Assembly (NCBI RefSeq): GCF_012489685.1
Contig: NC_080043.1
Coordinates: forward strand, 81,608,292-81,672,291
Length of the DNA stretch: 64,000 nt
Reading direction: 5' to 3'
Source: Lotus japonicus
Lineage: Eukaryota; Streptophyta; Magnoliopsida; Fabales; Fabaceae
A program made the translations under genes and the position numbers. The notes below the pieces were generated by a model that was not told where the DNA came from, ran no database searches, and saw only the letters and a program-made list of their open reading frames with translations. How positions within the stretch are numbered: position 1 is the stretch's first letter; each line of letters opens with the position of its first letter. This document shows positions 54,605 through 64,000 of the stretch, one piece after another.

Positions 54605-57600
54605 TGTGAGAGGACCAAACCAAACCAAGGGATAGGAAGATGAATGAGCTTAGAGTGCTTAATCAAAAGGTGCTAGCAAGCTAGCAATAAATACAGAAAA
54701 TGAGGGGAAAAGGTGGGAGTAGAGAGAGCCAAGTGTCAGACACAGGAATGGTGATGAAGGCACTAATTTTGACTAGTACTAACTATATACTTGCAAGTTT
54801 GCCTTTGAGAGTAGATTTTATAAACCAATGAGAGGGGTGAGCTTTGGGATTAGACAACTTAGTTGGAATATCTTAAAGCCAATAAATGTATAACGTGAGG
54901 AGAAAAGAAGGTAATGATGGTTGGATGATCCTTTACTGTGTGAGAGAGAGCCAGGTGTCAGTTAAGGGATGGTTATGTGGCACTTTTTAACAAGTAACTA
55001 TCAAATTTCCTAGAGTGCAGATCTTCAAAGCCAATAGTAAATGTTGAAGAACTTTGGGAATAGAAAACTAAGACCAAAGTTTGCTGAATTTCATGGCCAA
55101 ATTGAGCTTAGTCTCATCTTCAAGTTCCCAAACACGGCCTAATTTACCTGGTGTATACTTCCTCCCAATACATGTCTCTGTATCTGACCAAATATTTCCC
55201 CTCATTTGTTCATTTCCATTGTTAAAATATTATTATCTATTACTTTATACTCTTATCCCCACGTATGCATACATATATACATAGCATGGAAGACATTCTC
55301 TTTTATATATACTATATTATTGTTACTTCGTAATTTGTTTGAATTCTCTTCCTTCACCTGCAACACATGGTTGAGAATATTTTTGCCGGCTGTTGCTTGG
55401 AGTGAGAGTATTGTGTCACCGTTTTTCTCCACTAGATCACAGAACTTGTGATCTTTATAGGATTGGAGTGAGAGAGACTGAGCTAATCTCTATACAATCT
55501 TAATTAGTAGTAGATATTAATGGCAGAACCGGACCGGCCGGTCCAATCGGAAACCGACATTGGTCGGTTTGGTCTAGTCATACAACTAACCTGGTTGAGA
55601 ACCAGTGGGAACCAGTCCAAAAGCGGTCAGAACTGATTTAGGCCATTTTATGTATGTTTTCCCCCCCTTCTAAACTATGATTTCATACAGGAAGGTTGGC
55701 CATCTTACCATTATGCTCCATGCTCCTAAGGTTAAATGTTAAAATTGTTAGAATTCAAGTGTGAGTTGGAGTTTCACATTGCTTAAAAATAAGTGAGGTG
55801 AAGACTTTATAAGAGATGTGACTCATAAACTCAACGCCTTAAAGTTTTGGGTAAAGATGTGGTGTCTAAATGTCTTGATGGTCTTCACTGTTGGTCCATT
55901 CGTGCATGGTCTTATGCTTTGAGTCCCCCCAATCTCCCCAACAAAAATATCTTTACACCAAAGCACACTATAATATGATGGAACAACAAGTGTGAACTGT
56001 CGAATAGTGACAACATTCATTGACATCCACTTTTTGGTGGTTTTTCCTGCCACAAAGTGGTAAGATAAAAATGTTTTCTATTTTGTGGAGATATAAAACC
56101 GCCACAAAAGTGAGAGTCAATGAGTGTCGCCTACTATTCAGTGGTTCATGCATCACAATTGTTGCTTTAGTAAAGATTGTTGTACACCTAATAAGTGTAT
56201 GCCATTAGAGAGATAAAGAGAATGATAGATAAATGATAAATGTGATTTGTTACCCTAGAAGATAGATAGAAAAATAAAAAACGTCAAAGTGTATGTACTG
56301 TTTAGTAATACAGTATCATTATGATATAACTTTGTATTTAATATTACTGAGCCTTCTAATAAGTTCCACAAGTCTAAAGAAAATCTCTCAATTTTTGTAC
56401 CACGATGCTACAAATGCGCACACAGTCTATGAGATGTCGGTCTGGTTGCATTTGACAGATGTACTGGCAACCACTAATATGGTAAAATTTGTGCCCAAGC
56501 CACATCTCCCATGTAGATGCAAATTAAGGGCATGTGTCTTGGAACTTGGAGGACCAATATCTTGTTAATTTTGTTGAAGAGAAGGTATGTAACAGGGACT
56601 CTTGTTTAGCAATTGACAATTATGCTTTAATTTGTAATTAATCCGGATAAAGCCAAAAGGAAAGAGATTATATTGAGGTTATCTTCGATGAAATAGACGT
56701 GTGATATAGATAGATTAGGATCAATGATTTTATCTTAGTACTGTAAAAGAGGTATGGGCAGCCAAAGGAAAACAACTCAGAAAATGAGGTAGAGCACCTA
56801 CACTTGCATGGGAATGTCTCATACTTACCAGACCAATTTCCCAATTTCACCTGCTCTTATTGACTTGTGATACAACCCCACGTAGAACTAGGAGTTGTAA
56901 CTAGAATTAAAAAGATAGGAACAAATGTGCAAGATCGATGATTCCAAACACATGAGTGTGACAAAAATGTGAAATGAAGTACTATAATATTCTTTCTTTC
57001 AAGCAATCACTTTAAAGTTTAATCACTAAATAATGTAATCTTCACACCTCTCTTTGAGGTGGAGAGAGGTGGAAGGAGGAGAGAGATAGAAAGAAAAGAA
57101 AAAATAAGAGAGAGAAAGTATGAGATGTGATAGATGATAAGAGGAGAGAGATAGAAATAAAAAGAGGTAGAAATTGAGTGTTTAAAAAATGAGGTGTGTA
57201 TATATCATTATTGTTTAATCACTACTTGTTCTTGCCAGCTACAACACTGGTTCATTTGATATATTATTTAAACTTGGGTTTTTGCTCAAACTTTAACCTG
57301 TTTATTTCTGCATGCTGCAAATTAAAACATTTATTAGTGAAATTAAGTATTCTGAAGTTCTGATAAGATTGGCACGTGAAAGTGTCTTAATCATACCAAC
57401 ACACACTATGGTGAATCGCTTTTCCATTAGTTTCTAGAGCAATTATTATCCCCTTTCATCTTGGGGGCAACTCTATGCCTTCCCAGCTTTCTTTGCCCAG
57501 ACAATTTCTCTTTACTTGGCTCAGTCTCTTCGAAGATGCTTTAGGTAGAGGTTCGAAGAGTTGCGGCGAGTAACTGAACTTCAGGAAAGAAGCTCGACTA

Positions 57601-57716
57601 AATCTTATTGAGTAAATGCTCCCTGAAATCTTTCTGGAAGGGGATTCCCTTATCGACGCTTCTTTCTCCTGTAAAGTCGAACCTAGTTAGGAGTTAGTCT
57701 TTCCCAATATATAGAT
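54605..57716. other. Upstream of DRO1; intergenic, no gene supported
   Basis: The DRO1 promoter and leader lie in the first part. Around 57465 the motif TTGGGGGCAAC followed by degraded text resembles the polypurine-tract end of a Ty3/gypsy element, so a retrotransposon relic may cover 57420-57700. Nothing else is recognisable. Confidence 0.45.
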
Positions 57717-58459
57717 GGCTTAAATACTCTAGAGGTTCCTGAAATTGTATGGAGTACGAAAATAAGTCCCTGAATTTTTTTTTCCGATTCTGGATCTTAG
57801 GAATTTGTTTTTTAATCTAACCAAATCCCTACGCGTGTTGGGAGCTGATGTGGCTCAAATTTGGTCCAGTCAGATATTCCATGTGGCTTTTCTATTATTT
57901 TTTTATTAATAAAATATAATTAAATAATTTAAATTCAGAAAAAACCCTAAATCAACTAAAATCTAATCCCTTATCCCTAATCACTTCTCATCTTCTCCTA
58001 CAAGCACAAACGTAGCTGCCACCTCCTTCATCTCTCCCATGGCCTCGCCGCCACCACCATCTCCTTGGCCTCGCCGCCACACATCCATGGTCGTGTGGCA
58101 ACCACCACCTCTTCTCCTTCTTTCTCCACAAAACCGCGTCGCCGCCATGCTTTTCTGTGTCCAGCGTCGCCGGCACGCTTCTTCTCTGTTGTCGTGACCA
58201 GTCCGCCGCCACGCTCCTCGCCGATTCCAGCGCCAATCTCCCTCACGAGGTCCGATCTGCCGTTGTTTCTCCTCTCTCGCGCCGCCCCATCCATCGCTGC
58301 TCGGTGGTGAAGCCACAAGCTCTAGATCTGAAGGGGGGAGGACCAACCACAACCACAAGCACCAGATCAGTGGTGGGTTGGAGTTTTCCTGTAAGATTTG
58401 GGATGCAAGAGAAGGAGGCTCTGTGTATCATCCCGATCTGACGACTGGCCTCACGGTAA

Positions 58460-58580
58460 CAACACGAGTCTTTTCAGTGCGCTTTGTCCTCACTCGCGCA
58501 CTTCTTGGGAAAACTTCCCAGGAGGTCACCCATCCCAATATTACTCCAAGGCTAGCACACTTAACCATGGAGTTCTTATG
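58460..58580 (-). other. 5S-rRNA-like segment, distal Cassandra LTR
   Basis: Minus-strand text runs from CTCCATGGTTAAGTGTGCT (box A region) through GGATGGGTGACCTCCTGGG (box C region) to ACTCGTGTTG, in the order of plant 5S rRNA with several changes. It is a Pol III promoter-like part of the LTR, not a 5S gene. The limits are approximate. Confidence 0.75.
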
Positions 58581-58924
58581 AGTTGGGCTCCCAAAAAGAA
58601 GTTGCAACTTGTTGTCATGAGTAGTACCAATCAAATGTTTTATACCCTCATCAACTATATAGTTCATCCCTATACAGTCTCGGAATACCTCTTGTTCGGG
58701 TGTGAGATCGGTTCATTCATGTGCCCCTCCGCCTAGAAGCCTGCCAGAAGTCGCTCCTTGTCCGTGCCTCACTGCACCGGCGATCACTCCCCGCCCTCGT
58801 CGGCCCCGGGCGTCACAGGCCCACCAACTTCCGCTTGGTTCGTCCCCGAACCACACCTTACTGGGAGAGGTCGGCTCTGATACCATTTGTAACATCCCGA
58901 TCTGACGACTGGTCTCACGGTAAC

Positions 58925-59045
58925 AACACGAGTCTTTTCAGTGCGCTTTGTCCTCACTCGCGCACTTCTTGGGAAAACTTCCCAGGAGGTCACCCATCCC
59001 GATATTACTCCAAGGCTAGCACACTTAACCATGGAGTTCTTATGA
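58925..59045 (-). other. 5S-rRNA-like segment, proximal Cassandra LTR
   Basis: It is the same segment in the second LTR, with CGGGATGGGTGACC where the distal copy reads TGGGATGGGTGACC. In other Cassandra elements this region can recruit TFIIIA and Pol III. Confidence 0.75.
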
Positions 59046-59907
59046 GTTGGGCTCCCAAAAAGAAGTTGCAACTTGTTGTCATGAGTAGTACCAATCAAAT
59101 GTTTTATGCCCTCATCAACTATATAGTCCATCTCTATACAGTCTCGGAATATCTCTTGTTCGGGTGTGAGATCGGTTCATTCATGTGCCCTCCGCCTAGA
59201 AGCCTGCCAGGAGTCGCTCCTTGTCCGTGCCTCACTGCACCGGCGATCACTCCCCGCCCTCGTCGGCCCCATGCGTCACACTCTGTGCGGTGGCTGGATT
59301 TGTGAAGGCAACGGAGCAGGAGCTGGCGCGACAGAGATCTTGATCGGAATGATAAGAACGGGGCCTCCAATGTTTCCTCTGTCGAAGGTGGTCCTGTGAT
59401 GGTGATGGTCAGGTCCATTAATTGATGCAAGTTGCTTGCGTTCTGTTGATTTTGATCCTCTCTGTTTGCAGGAGTTTGAATTTTTTTTTCTGGTTTCCTC
59501 ACATCTACAAACATTCTGGGTTTTAATTAATGGAGAGGATAAAGTGTGGGTCTTTTGAGTTTTAATTTCTAAGTTCTATTTGTTTGAAGTTTGAAGATGA
59601 TAGAAGATGATGGAAGTTGAAGATGAAGATCATACATGAACATGATGATCAACAAAATGTTTCTGGATTTTGGGTTATTTTAATAAAAAATTTAAGCCTT
59701 TCGTTTAATAAGTCATGTGTAATTAAAAATAATAATAAAGGCCACGTGGAAACAATGACTATGCAAAAATAGAGCAACCTAAGCTATAAACACGCGTAGG
59801 GACTTATTTTGATTAAAAAACATTCAGGGACCCGGAATCGGATTTTTTTTCAGGGACTTATTATCGTACGGGGTACAATTTCAGGGACCTCCAGAGTATT
59901 TAAGTCG

Positions 59908-61049
59908 TAGATATACGTAATAGAAAATCTTTAATACAAACAGAGATGCTAAAAAAAAGCTAATTTAATTTTTTAAGAGTTTGGTTGGATTCGTCTTCGG
60001 TTATCACCATCACATTTTGTTTTCACATTTATTTTTTAATTAATGACTGAACCAATAATTATACTAACAGTAAAGTTTTCAGGTTGGTATTTTTTCATTA
60101 ATAGAAATAATTCTTCTAACAAGAAAAATAATGTTACTTTTTTTTTTAACTAAGAGGTTGGAAATTAGGAGGGACATGCTAGCCAATATTCCACCACCCT
60201 GGTGTGTGAAGGCAGAGGGTAATGGCAAAGTCACTCCCTCCCATCATCCCTGTCGGATCAACACGTGTATAAAAGGGGTCAAATTGACAACTTTACCTAC
60301 ATGCATGTTCTCTTTTTCTCATATCTACAAGGAATCTTTGTGGTTGTGCAAATCTTTGTGCAAGGTTACACAACTTTAGTAGTGTGACCTCTATTGTAGT
60401 CATGTTGCTTCACAGTAAACTATATATTTTTTAATTATTTATTCTATTTTGGCCCAAATTTGTTGTTAATTGTTAGGATTTTGAAATTTAACTACCCACC
60501 CAAACTTAGAAATTCATCTAACCACAAACTCAACCAAAACCCAAAAGTTCAAGGCATAACCCTGAATCATCATCAAAATACCCAAAATCATCATTAAAAC
60601 AAATCACCCCAAACACTAATCTCTTGTTTCTTCTTCAATTTGGGATGAATCAGAATATTTTCAACTTTATTAGTTTGAATATCTCGATCCATCTCAAGTC
60701 CCATAGTGACACAATATGGAAGATGTTGTTTCCGCGCAAACTCATAATTAACTCTAAAACAACGAGCAAATGACTATGAGTGCACACTAATCTCGTTGTG
60801 AGGAACTGACATACTTCTTGGTGTTTGGGCAATTTTTAGATATTAGTCGGGTGATAGAAAGAATGATTATTTACAGAGAAACTGCAATTTGTCACCTTGA
60901 GTTCAACGTGAATTTAAGAACAAGTAACATTTTGTCACGATTAAATTTAATATGAATTCACATTAAGTTCAATAATATATTGCATTTTCTCATCAATCAA
61001 AACAAACAAGGAGAATTGATTTGTTTTATATCTTTACTTTTTCTATCGA

Positions 61050-61101
<52 letters not shown>

Positions 61102-62142
61102 TCTACTTTTCTCTTTTTAATTTATCTTCCTTTATTTCTCTTACCGTTAAAAAAGAAAAAGAAAACTATACACATATGCATGCGGACATCAAATATACAC
61201 ATTTTCCCCCTCTTTATCTTTCTATTTTTTTTCTAAGAAAGAAGAAGGCAATATATTAGCAAAAGATTTGAGAACAAAACTCTCAAGCCGAGATTACAAT
61301 CCAACCATCGCCGGTAGTAACAAGACCACAAAAAACCGCAAGAAAACCCAAAGCGCTCGGCAAAAAAAACCCGGCCCTATATCTTTCTATTCTATTATGT
61401 ACGATTTCTATTATTTTTTCTCTGAATATTTAATTTGTTAGATGTTTTCACTATAGATGTGTATAAATTATTTTCAAAAAAAAGAAAGCATGTCATGTAT
61501 GGCGTCATAACAATGAATTAAAATAACTTGCGTAGAATGTAGAAGTCCTCGAGATGCATGGAAGGGACAAAGTTGAAAAGAATCACTTCAACCAATAAAA
61601 CTTTATAAATCTAAGAAGTCGAGCTCACTAGAATGAGGGTCTGTATATTTAGCAATAGATACTAAAATGGGACTAGGATTTCCAATTATGGAAACTAAGC
61701 ACTTGTCTCTATAAAATAAAGTAATGGGTTTGAAGTCGTGGACATGTATCGTCCAGGCAAGTAGTGATCATTATGGTTTGACTTAATCACTTAAAGGTTA
61801 CATAATCTTAATCTTCAAACAGTAAGCAAATGCTTCTTCATTCGTTACTTGTACTATAAACAATTAGTTCTTGAATCTTGAAACCTATGTGATTTGGGAA
61901 TATGAAAGTAATCAAATTGTTACCCCGTAAGCCTGCCTCTCGAAGACAGATCCTCCATCTCTGGCCTTGAATTAGGACTTTGTTTGGCATCACAATTACA
62001 TTTCTCTCTCATATTTGCCTTACTTTAGGCTTTCTAGTGCTGTTGCTTTTTACACCATTCGTTCCTTATTATTATTTTGTGATTCTTTTAATTAACGGTC
62101 ACTTTTATAATTTTTTAAAAATATTAATTATGTTATACTAAT
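59908..62142. other. AT-rich intergenic, no gene seen
   Basis: Short, low-complexity ORFs only. An (AAT)n microsatellite is listed separately. About 61260-61375 is a less AT-rich patch (AACCGCAAGAAAACCCAAAG) that may be a LINE 3' relic, unproven. Confidence 0.45.
61049..61099. repeat. (AAT)n microsatellite
   Basis: About seventeen uninterrupted AAT/ATA units. Confidence 0.95.
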
Positions 62143-62279
62143 TGAAGGAAATCAATTCCGTGACTATTATTGATGAATAAACCTCTATTTATACAAATAC
62201 AAAGTTGACTAATAATAAAGGCTAAATCCTAATTACATGCATAATTACAGAATAATAAATATAAGAATATTATATTCTA

Positions 62280-63127
62280 TCACACCCCCGCAGTCGAAGC
62301 GGGAGGTTCACCGACGCTGAGACTGGAATGAAAATCATCAAAAAGGACCCGAGGAAGGCCCTTAGTAAAAATGTCTGCAATCTGATGACGGGAAGGAACA
62401 TGAAGGATGCGAGCCTGGCCACGCGCGACCTTTTCCCGAACAAAGTGGATATCCATCTCTATATGTTTGGTACGCTGATGGTGCACTGGATTTCCAGAGA
62501 GGTAGATGGCACTAACATTGTCACAGTGGACCAATGTTGCATGAGAAAGAGGAAAATGAAGCTCTAGAAGTAAATTGCGGATCCAACAGGACTCGGAGAC
62601 AACATTAGCAACACCCCTGTATTTAGCTTCAGCACTAGAGCGAGAGAGGGTGGGTTGCCGCTTAGACGACCAAGAAATAAGATTGTCACCGAGGAAAACA
62701 CAGTAGCCAGAAGTAGAGCGTCTGGTGTCAGGACATCCCCCCCAGTCAGCATCCGTATAAGAAACAAGTTTCGCAATAGGGGAGGGATACAAGTGAAGAC
62801 CATAAGTCAGAGTGCCACGAACATAGCGTAAGACACGCTTGAGAGCAAGCATATGCTCGGTGTGGGGAGCATGCATGTGCAAGCACACCTGCTGAACAGC
62901 ATAGGAAATGTCAGGACGAGTGAAGGTGAGGTACTGTAAGGCACCAGCAAGACTCCGATACAAAGTGGCATCCTCACAAGGAGTCCCAGAAGAAGAACAG
63001 AGCTTCTGCTTGGTGTCAACCGGAGTAGCAGAAGGGTTGCACGACGCCATGCCGGCGCGGGCAATGATCTCACTAGCATAAGTGCTCTGACTGAGGAAAA
63101 GGCCACCGGCATGCGGAGTGACAGCGA
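62280..63127 (-). pseudogene. Copia pol C-terminus (end of RT and RNase H)
   Basis: The frame begins in conserved late RT text (GIAVTPHAGGLFLSQSTYA) and runs through RPDISYAVQQV, HMLALKRVLRYVRGTL and the RNase H motifs (YTDADWGGCPDTRRSTSGY, SSAEAKYRGVANVV, VHCDNVSAIYLSGNPV) to ADIFTKGLP. The stop codon TGA is formed by the first bases of the LTR. SSAEAKY has lysine where copia elements normally have glutamate (AEAEY), probably the catalytic position, so the domain is likely inactive. Residues before GIAV are antisense integrase text read across the inversion junction near 63130. Confidence 0.85.
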
Positions 63128-63885
63128 TGCCCTTCAAATGGCAACGTACCTTCTGAACATTCTGCCCCGCAAGACTCTTCAGAATGATTCTCCTACTCAG
63201 TTGTTGTATCATCGTGACCCTTCATACTCACACTTACGTGTCTTTGGTTGTCTGTGTTTTCCTCTCTTTCCTTCCGCTACAATTAACAAATTACAACCAC
63301 GATCGACTCCGTGTGTTTTTCTGGGGTATCCGATGAATCACAGAGGTTATAAATGTTATGATTTGTCAAACAGAAAAGTTATAATATCGCGGCATGTCAT
63401 TTTTGATGAAACCCGATTCCCCTTTGCCGACCTGTCCTTGAATCCTGCCCCTTCTTATGAGTGCTTCACCGAGGACCTCCCTCCTTATTTGATTCACCAT
63501 TGGCAAACTGTGTCCTCCCGACCACCTGACCCTCCGGTCCCGCCGTCGAGGCTCACGGCCTCTTCGCCTTCATTATCAGCTCCCGTCTCCCCTCCTGCTT
63601 CTCCCTCGCCTTTGCCTTTGCCTCCGGTCCCACCTGCACCACCCGTACGGACCATGACTACCCGTAGCATGCACGGCATCTCCAAACCTAAAAAGCCTTT
63701 TAGCCTTTCGGTCTCTATTGATGACCCGTCCATCTCACCCTTGCCTCGTAACCCAAAACAAGCCTTATCCGATCCCAATTGGAAGTCCGCTATGCAGTCT
63801 GAATTTAATGCACTTATTAGAAATAATACGTGGGAGTTGGTTCCCCGTCCTTGTGATGATGTCAATGTTATTCGCTGTATGTGGA
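63128..63885 (+). pseudogene. Copia integrase C-terminus and start of RT (inverted part)
   Basis: The plus-strand frame reads LQMATYLLNILPRKTLQ, LRVFGCLCFPLF, CVFLGYPMNHRGYKCYDLSN, a proline/serine-rich linker, then the opening of the copia RT domain (SDPNWKSAMQSEFNALIRNN, TWELVPRP). It stops abruptly at NVIRCMW, where the LTR end TGAAGG is joined directly. The order and orientation relative to the minus-strand RNase H half show an internal inversion with loss of the RT core. Confidence 0.85.
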
Positions 63886-64000
63886 TGAAGGAAATCAATT
63901 CCGTGACTATTATTGATGAATAAACCTCTATTTATACAAATACAAAGTTGACTAATAATAAAGGCTAAATCCTAATTACATGCATAATTACAGAATAATA
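63886..64000 (-). repeat. Second copia LTR, cut by window edge
   Basis: 115 bases identical to 62143-62257. The remaining 25 bases of the expected 140 lie outside the window. Confidence 0.9.

Larger units (their letters stand above)
58424..59280 (-). mobile_element. Cassandra TRIM retrotransposon with 5S-like LTRs
   Basis: Two direct repeats of 394 bp (58424-58817) and 393 bp (58888-59280) flank only 70 bp of internal DNA. On the minus strand the LTR starts TGTGACGC and ends TGTTACA (here TGATACA in the distal copy). It is followed after two bases by TGGTATCAGAGC, the initiator-Met primer site (58885-58874). CTCTG flanks both ends (58419-58423 and 59281-59285). Each LTR holds a 5S-rRNA-like segment including GGATGGGTGACCTCCTGGG, which is diagnostic of Cassandra. 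The LTRs differ at roughly a dozen positions, so this insertion is much older than the Tat element. It has no coding capacity and needs enzymes in trans. Confidence 0.95.
57717..59907. mobile_element. TIR element hosting a Cassandra insertion
   Basis: The ends GGCTTAAATACTCTAGAGG and the inverted CCTCCAGAGTATTTAAGTCG pair, and imperfect pairing continues for about 125 bases, including AATAAGTCCCTGAA and CCCTACGCGTGTT. Terminal inverted repeats of this length suggest a Mutator-like element, but only TAGAT is shared at the two flanks and no full 9-bp duplication is seen. The interior, excluding Cassandra, has a GC-rich stretch (58010-58330) without a recognisable protein. Confidence 0.65.
62143..64000 (-). 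mobile_element. Rearranged copia retrotransposon with 140-bp LTRs
   Basis: A 140-bp LTR (62143-62282, on the minus strand TGATAGAATA...TTCCTTCA, with TATAAATAGAGG inside) is repeated from 63886 to the window edge. The 115 visible bases are identical. Between them, the left half reads as the end of copia pol on the minus strand and the right half as integrase/early RT on the plus strand. The second half is therefore inverted, and gag, protease and the middle of RT are missing. No primer-binding site adjoins the right-hand LTR. CTAAT (62138-62142) is the expected target duplication on the left; its partner lies outside the window. Confidence 0.85.

Noticed and set aside
57421..57716. Possible LTR/polypurine end of a gypsy element (TTGGGGGCAAC)
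   Set aside because: No matching second LTR, no terminal TG after the tract, and the rest is not recognisable.
57981..58440. Several overlapping GC-rich ORFs next to Cassandra
   Set aside because: Low-complexity Arg/Gly/Ser/Pro translations in all frames and no known domain; possible captured fragment but no gene call.
58460..59045. Two tandem 5S rRNA genes
   Set aside because: The 5S-like parts lie within LTRs bounded by a TSD and a primer-binding site and differ from true 5S rRNA at many positions; Cassandra explains both.
58721..59305. 194-codon ORF across Cassandra
   Set aside because: It reads through the LTRs and core of a non-coding TRIM; the repeated peptide merely reflects the duplicated LTR.

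Overview
The window looks like a gene-poor, transposon-rich stretch of a eudicot nuclear genome, most likely a legume. The genes have GT-AG introns and plant-specific families, the intergenic DNA is AT-rich, and the repeats are plant types (Tat-lineage Ty3/gypsy, Cassandra, MULE, hAT, tRNA-derived SINEs). The legume assignment rests on familiar repeat families and is an inference.

Five host genes are supported. From left to right they are: an LRR-III receptor-like kinase of the pollen-receptor type (6845-9577, +); a single-exon EXO70 exocyst subunit, probably subclass D (18330-20225, +); a lung-seven-transmembrane receptor-family membrane protein (23497-26809, -, five exons); LSM1, the Sm-like mRNA-decay subunit (43582-47061, -, five exons); and a LAZY/DRO1 (IGT family) gravitropism protein (52698-54604, -, five coding exons, two of them tiny). 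From memory, the receptor kinase, EXO70D, lung-7TM and DRO1 genes are consecutive in Arabidopsis (about At1g72460-At1g72490), and LSM1B sits beside EXO70D3 at At3g14080/14090. The window therefore appears to keep an ancestral gene order, spread apart by transposons.

The main mobile element is a 14,188-bp Tat-lineage retrotransposon at 27148-41335. It has 816-bp LTRs that differ at only two sites by eye, a perfect ATAAT target duplication, gag-protease, and a pol with RT, two RNase H domains and integrase, broken by one in-frame stop. Between integrase and the 3' LTR it carries two genes in antisense. One is a five-exon plant mobile domain (PMD) gene whose four GT-AG introns join into one 1,139-residue reading frame with nuclear-localisation and coiled-coil regions. 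The other is a small coiled-coil gene with its own TATA box and poly(A) signal. The element sits about 340 bp upstream of the lung-7TM start codon.

Other mobile DNA: hAT-type elements (5291-6089, 43099-43288); a Harbinger-like MITE (639-1037); tRNA-derived SINEs with long target duplications (13998-14108, 45191-45332); a LINE RNase H relic (16379-17188); a 1,876-bp MULE with 140-bp TIRs, a 9-bp target duplication and a G-rich minisatellite (47771-49646); a small MULE-MITE in the LSM1 intron; a TIR element (57717-59907) containing a complete Cassandra retrotransposon with 5S-rRNA-like LTRs (58424-59280); and a rearranged, internally inverted copia element with 140-bp LTRs running off the right edge. 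The remaining stretches hold low-complexity DNA and worn repeat fragments without a convincing gene.
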